Made by a program: the position numbers and the translations under genes
Part shown: in pieces, positions 60,799 through 64,000 of the stretch
Layout: each line of letters begins with the position of its first letter
Position numbering within the stretch: position 1 is the first letter of the stretch
Notes under the pieces: model-generated
Databases searched by the model: none
Seen by the model: the letters and a program-made list of their open reading frames with translations, nothing else
Told to the model about the DNA's origin: nothing
DNA from: Blastococcus sp. TF02A-35
GTDB taxonomy: Bacteria; Actinomycetota; Actinomycetes; Mycobacteriales; Geodermatophilaceae
Length of the DNA: 64,000 nt
NCBI RefSeq assembly: GCF_004571075.1
Contig: NZ_SPQP01000001.1
Span: forward strand, 121,142-185,141
Reading direction: 5' to 3'

Positions 60799-60840
60799 CG
60801 CGCCACCGTAACGGTCACCCGGCGCGCCACGAGAAAGCTC

Positions 60841-60891
60841 TTGCGCGCCCGTCGCCCATGGTCCTATGGTTCATTACATGAGTAATGAACC
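60841..60891 (+). promoter_or_regulatory. Promoter and GntR-type operator of the ABC operon
   Basis: TTGCGC (60841-60846) and TATGGT (60865-60870) are spaced by 18 bases as -35 and -10. A perfect inverted repeat GGTTCATTAC-ATGA-GTAATGAACC (60868-60891) overlaps the -10 and the expected transcription start. The first gene of the operon encodes a YtrA-type GntR regulator, the likely repressor. Confidence 0.75.
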
Positions 60892-60930
60892 CAGGGACCC
60901 GCGCAGCCCTGGTGACCCCGGGACGACGTC

Positions 60931-61290
60931 ATGAACGAGGACGCCGGCCCCATCTTCCGGCAGGTGGCCGCCGAGATCGAGAACGCGATCGTCGACGGCT
61001 CCCTGGCCGAGGAGGCCCAGGCGCCCTCCTCCAACGAGCTGGCCGCCTTCCACCGCATCAACCCCGCCACCGCCGCCAAGGGTCTGAACGAGCTGGTGAG
61101 CGACGGGGTCCTCTACAAGAGACGAGGAGTCGGGATGTTCGTCGCCACCGGCGCTCGCGAGCAGCTGCTCAAGCGGCGCCGCAGCGAGTTCGCCGACCAG
61201 TACGTGCGCCCCCTGATGACCGAGGCCCAGAAGCTCGGCATCCCCGCCCGCGACATCGCGGCCATGATCGACGAATGGGAGGGCCAGTGA
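60931..61290 (+). CDS. GntR-family regulator, YtrA subfamily
   Basis: The 119-residue protein has a GntR winged helix (about 5-70; PIFRQVAAEIENAIVDGSL and SSNELAAFHRINPATAAKGL) and a short two-helix C-terminal part, as in YtrA regulators that control ABC transporters. It is the first gene of a three-gene operon with an ABC ATPase and a membrane subunit. The palindromic operator upstream makes autoregulation very likely. YtrA systems often respond to cell-wall antibiotics. Confidence 0.94.
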   Translation: MNEDAGPIFRQVAAEIENAIVDGSLAEEAQAPSSNELAAFHRINPATAAKGLNELVSDGVLYKRRGVGMFVATGAREQLLKRRRSEFADQYVRPLMTEAQKLGIPARDIAAMIDEWEGQ

Positions 61291-62228
61291 TGGCCACGGG
61301 CACCACCACCGCAGCGGTCACCGTGCACGACGTGACGATGCGTTACCGCGAGCACACGGCGCTCGACGCCGTGACGACGAGCTTCGAGAAGGACGCCATC
61401 ACCGGCCTGCTCGGCCGCAACGGCGCGGGCAAGACCACGCTGATGCAGCTGGTCAGCGGGCACCGCGTGCCGACCAGCGGCAGCATCCGGGTGTTCGGCT
61501 CGAGCCCGTACGAGCACGACGCGGTCCTCCGCGACATCTGCTTCATCAAGGAGGGCCAGCGCTACCCGGACCACTTCCGCATCTCCGACGCGCTGACCGC
61601 GGCGGCGGTGCTCTTCCCGAACTGGGACGCCGACCTCGCCGCCTCCCTGATGCGGGACTTCGACCTGCCGGCCAAGCGGAACATCAAGAAGCTCTCCCGA
61701 GGCATGACGTCCGCCGTCGGCATCGTCATCGGCCTCGCGTCACGGGCGCCGCTGACCGTGTTCGACGAGCCCTACCTGGGCCTGGACGCCGTCGCGCGGC
61801 AGCTGTTCTACGACCGGCTGCTCGCCGACTACGCCGAGAGCCCGCGGACCGTCGTCCTCTCCACCCACCTCATCGAGGAGATCGCCCCGCTCCTGGAGCG
61901 CGTGCTGCTCATCGACCGGGGCCGGGTGCTGCTGGACGCCGACACCGAGTCGCTGCGCGACAGCGCGGTGACGGTGACCGGCCCGACCGACAAGGTGCAG
62001 GCGTTCGCGCGCCGGCACGAGCTGCTGCACGCCGAGTCGCTGGGCGGCCACATGCGCGCCGTCGTCCGCATGGGGGAGGCCCAGGGCCACCGGGCCGCCG
62101 GGGCCGCCGGCCTCTCCGTCGAGCCGACCAGCCTGCAGCAGCTGATCGTCGCCATGAGCCTGCAGACCAGCACCGAGCGGGCATCCCGCCCCCTCGCCCC
62201 CGCCGCTTCCCTCGAGGAGGTCTCCTGA
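61290..62228 (+). CDS. ABC transporter ATP-binding protein
   Basis: The 312-residue ATPase has Walker A LLGRNGAGKTT and Walker B LTVFDEPYLGLD. The signature LSRGMTS departs from the usual LSGGQ, as is common in antibiotic-resistance type ABC ATPases, and the H-loop is STHLIEE. A C-terminal extension of about 90 residues resembles that of YtrB/BcrA-like ATPases. ATG 61290 overlaps the stop of the GntR gene (TGATG), with GGGAGGG 6 bases upstream. It pairs with the membrane protein encoded next. Confidence 0.93.
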   Translation: MATGTTTAAVTVHDVTMRYREHTALDAVTTSFEKDAITGLLGRNGAGKTTLMQLVSGHRVPTSGSIRVFGSSPYEHDAVLRDICFIKEGQRYPDHFRISDALTAAAVLFPNWDADLAASLMRDFDLPAKRNIKKLSRGMTSAVGIVIGLASRAPLTVFDEPYLGLDAVARQLFYDRLLADYAESPRTVVLSTHLIEEIAPLLERVLLIDRGRVLLDADTESLRDSAVTVTGPTDKVQAFARRHELLHAESLGGHMRAVVRMGEAQGHRAAGAAGLSVEPTSLQQLIVAMSLQTSTERASRPLAPAASLEEVS

Positions 62229-62923
62229 TGAACCGCGTCCTGCAGGCGGCACGCCTGCACCTGGTCAACCCGCTGGTCAGCCTCGGCATCCCCTGGCTGG
62301 TCGTCGCCATCAGCTTCGCGATCAACATCGCCGTCTGGCACCTCACGCCGGCGGGCGAGGACGACGGTGGCTTCAGCGGTGGCGTGCTCGCCCTCTACAT
62401 CACGGTCCTGGTCGTCTACGTCCAGTCGGTGACGCACCTCCTGCCGTTCGCGATGGGGCTGAGCGTCAGCCGCCGGACGTTCTACCTCGGGACGGCGCTG
62501 TTCGCGGTGGGCCAGGCGCTGTACTACGGCATCGCGATCGCAGTCCTGGTGGCGATCGAGAACGCGACCGACGGGTGGGGCGCAGGCCTCAGCTACTGGG
62601 CGCCGGGGCCCTTCGAGGTGGACACCTTCCTCCTGCAGGTCCTGGCATCCGGAGCGCCGATGCTGGCCTTCATCTTCGTCGGCGTGGGGATGGGCGTGGT
62701 GCACCAGCGCTACGGCCAGGCCGGCACCTGGGGCCTGATCATCGGGACGACGGTCCTCTTCGGCGGGGTCAGCATCCTGGTCACCTGGCTGGACGCCTGG
62801 GCGAGCGTCGCGACCTGGTTCAGCGAGCAGTCGACCGCGACGCTGACCATCGGCCTGCCCGCGGCACTGGCTCTCGTCGTCGCCCTCGCCTCGTTCCCGG
62901 GGATCCGGCGCGTCGTCCCCTGA
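62228..62923 (+). CDS. ABC transporter permease
   Basis: The 231-residue protein has six membrane helices with short loops, as in ABC-2-type permeases, including NPLVSLGIPWLVVAISFAI and SVSRRTFYLGTALFAVG. It shares one base with the ATPase stop (TGATG), so they are translated together. The exported compound is unknown. A 19-base-stem terminator follows. Confidence 0.88.
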   Translation: MNRVLQAARLHLVNPLVSLGIPWLVVAISFAINIAVWHLTPAGEDDGGFSGGVLALYITVLVVYVQSVTHLLPFAMGLSVSRRTFYLGTALFAVGQALYYGIAIAVLVAIENATDGWGAGLSYWAPGPFEVDTFLLQVLASGAPMLAFIFVGVGMGVVHQRYGQAGTWGLIIGTTVLFGGVSILVTWLDAWASVATWFSEQSTATLTIGLPAALALVVALASFPGIRRVVP

Positions 62924-62937
62924 CGACCGCCTGAGGA

Positions 62938-62978
62938 CATCGCCCCCGTTCCGTCACTGTGACGGGACGGGGGCGATG
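62938..62978. terminator. Strong bidirectional hairpin terminator
   Basis: A 12-base stem (CATCGCCCCCGT), one T-G wobble and a 6-base stem (CCGTCA) close on a three-base loop, making 19 pairs. It separates the ABC operon from the convergent AlkD-like gene. Confidence 0.85.
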
Positions 62979-62993
62979 CCGTCCGTTGGGCCG

Positions 62994-63680
62994 CTAGACG
63001 TTCTGCTGACGGCGGACCATCTCGCCCACCCAGATGGGCACGAACGGAGAGGTGCAGCCGGGGGACGTCGGGTAGTCCTCGAGCACCCGCAGCCGCTCGC
63101 CGATGTCGAGCACGCGAGCGCGGTAGGCCTCGTGCTGGATCCCGATGGTGGCGAGGCACTCGTTCATCGACCACTGGAGCCGGTCGGGAGCGTCCTTCAT
63201 ACCGGCCTCGATGATGTCGAGCAGCGCGTCGAGGTCGAGTCCCTCGGGCTGCTTGACCACGCGCTCGGTGGTCAGCGCCCAGCCGGCCGCGGCGACCACC
63301 GGGTCCGCGTCGGCGAACCACGCCTGCCGGAGCTCCTCGCTGTGCGGGCTCTTCTTCACCACGTAGTTGACGAGCCAGTCCAGCACCTTGGGGGCGCGCG
63401 CCTCCCGCACCATGGCGTCCAGCTTCCCGGAAGCGAACGCCTTGGGCCGGCAGATGAGCAGCGCGAGCAACCTGGCCGCGGTGTCGCCCGTCCGCCACAG
63501 CTCGACGGCCAGGTCCTGCTGGGTCCTCAGCCGCTTGGCGATGACCCGGAGCTTGCCGAGGTTCACGCCGTGGTCGTCCCCGTGCCGCTCGTTCACGGCG
63601 CGGACCTTCGGGTCCTCGAGGGCCGCGAGCTCGCTCATCAGCTCGTCCACGGTCGCACCGGCCGGCGTCGTCGTGGTCAT
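62994..63680 (-). CDS. AlkD-like DNA alkylation repair family protein
   Basis: The 228-residue protein is made of HEAT-like helical repeats and resembles AlkD-type proteins, with VRAVNERHGDDHGVNLGKLRVIAK split over the usual first helices and WALTTERVVKQPEG later. AlkD flips out and removes alkylated bases. The family contains many diverged members, so glycosylase activity is not assured. ATG 63680 is used, with GGGAGG 5 bases upstream, instead of a reading from 63776 that begins in the repeat array. Confidence 0.82.
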   Translation of the reverse strand: MTTTTPAGATVDELMSELAALEDPKVRAVNERHGDDHGVNLGKLRVIAKRLRTQQDLAVELWRTGDTAARLLALLICRPKAFASGKLDAMVREARAPKVLDWLVNYVVKKSPHSEELRQAWFADADPVVAAAGWALTTERVVKQPEGLDLDALLDIIEAGMKDAPDRLQWSMNECLATIGIQHEAYRARVLDIGERLRVLEDYPTSPGCTSPFVPIWVGEMVRRQQNV

Positions 63681-63740
63681 CGCGGCCTCCCTGTCCTCGC
63701 CGGTTCGCCAGCCTACGACCCGGACCCACCGGGCCACAGC

Positions 63741-63820
63741 GGCCATGACGGCCCTTCGCGGGGCCGAAATGGCCATGAAGGCCCTTCGCGAGGGCCGAAA
63801 TGGCCATGACGGCCCTTTGT
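63741..63820. repeat. Tandem array of family A palindrome units beside the 5S gene
   Basis: Units at 63741-63770 (30 bases), 63771-63801 (31 bases) and a partial one at 63802-63820 share GGCCATGA-GGCCCTTCGCG-GGGCCGAAAT. Each contains the GGGCCGAAATGGCCAT core found singly at 13699 and 28858. The array lies between the AlkD-like gene and the 5S terminator. Confidence 0.8.
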
Positions 63821-63830
63821 GGGGGGACGA

Positions 63831-63865
63831 CGAAGGGCCCCAGCCGTGATGGCTGGGGCCCTTCG
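63831..63865 (-). terminator. Terminator of the rRNA operon
   Basis: A 15-base perfect stem (CGAAGGGCCCCAGCC and its complement) with a five-base loop begins 10 bases after the 3' end of the 5S rRNA on the minus strand. It is the expected end of the rRNA transcript. Confidence 0.85.
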
Positions 63866-63875
63866 TGAATGTTTG

Positions 63876-63992
63876 TCCGGCGGCGTCCTACTCTCCCACC
63901 CCGTCTCCAGGGCAGTACCATCGGCGCTGAGAGGCTTAGCTTCCGGGTTCGGAATGTTGCCGGGCGTTTCCCTCTCGCCATGGCCGCCGTAA
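63876..63992 (-). rRNA. rrf: 5S ribosomal RNA
   Basis: The minus strand reads TTACGGCGGCCATGGCGAGA at its 5' end and ends near GGACGCCGCCGGACA, about 117 bases later. Helix I pairs GGCGGC with GCCGCC, and the interior CCGAACCCGGAAGCTAAGCC and CCGATGGTACTGCC are the conserved loop regions of 5S rRNA. Since 5S is normally last in the operon, 23S and 16S genes are expected just beyond the right edge, transcribed toward this window. Confidence 0.95.
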
Positions 63993-64000
63993 CTCTGTGA

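Noticed and set aside
1..64000. CRISPR arrays, insertion sequences, prophage genes and tRNA genes
   Set aside because: None were recognised on either strand. No transposase, integrase or phage structural protein is encoded, and the only repeats are the palindrome families described.

Overview
The window is very GC-rich DNA with strong third-position G/C bias and many GTG starts. Its gene content is typical of a soil or rock actinobacterium. The mix of c-di-GMP proteins, a manganese catalase, a photolyase, a RskA-type anti-sigma factor and a LAxTG sortase substrate points to Geodermatophilaceae or a close relative (Blastococcus, Geodermatophilus, Modestobacter). That placement is inference; only the actinobacterial character is well supported. 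Coding density is high and no gene-free stretch exceeds about 210 bases.

Layout. 1-3.5 kb: end of an MMPL transporter, a ketopantoate reductase, a small membrane gene broken by an amber codon, and prephenate dehydratase (pheA). 3.6-9.3 kb: an apparent operon of two related helical-repeat/GGDEF proteins, the second fused in frame to a LarB-like domain, followed by larC; this is the most unusual locus. 9.5-20 kb: GAF-PAS-GGDEF cyclase, a GDT1-type cation transporter, HxlR and TipA-like regulators, two methyltransferases, glpD divergent from an AGPS-like flavoenzyme, an SDR and arginine deiminase. 20-31 kb: MFS plus M20 peptidase, a sortase-anchored Excalibur protein, a SEC-C protein divergent from a P450, a frameshifted membrane gene, acyl-CoA ligase, rhodanese and two PH-domain membrane proteins. 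31-43 kb: a reductase-like protein, a divergent regulator/kinase pair, manganese catalase, two sodium:solute symporters each with a small membrane partner (one co-transcribed with a LytS/LytTR system), a Rieske oxygenase and a 42-residue zinc ribbon. 43-53 kb: DesK/NarL two-component system, MacB-like ABC exporter, metallo-beta-lactamase-fold hydrolase, soluble chemoreceptor and a Fpg/Nei glycosylase. 53-64 kb: PadR plus HAAS pair, photolyase, DUF309, GGDEF-EAL protein, ECF sigma with zinc anti-sigma, EgtE-like enzyme, a lipoprotein, a GntR-ABC operon, an AlkD-like protein and, at the right edge, a 5S rRNA on the minus strand. The 5S implies an rRNA operon just beyond the window.

Themes. Four c-di-GMP turnover proteins and three two-component systems make this a signalling-rich region. 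Many genes have a TANNNT hexamer exactly 6-7 bases before the start codon and no Shine-Dalgarno sequence, which indicates leaderless transcripts and helps fix starts. Two families of dispersed palindromes lie at gene ends. Several regulators sit behind clear inverted-repeat operators (HxlR, TipA-like, PadR, GntR). The manganese catalase start region can fold into a hairpin that hides its ribosome-binding site.
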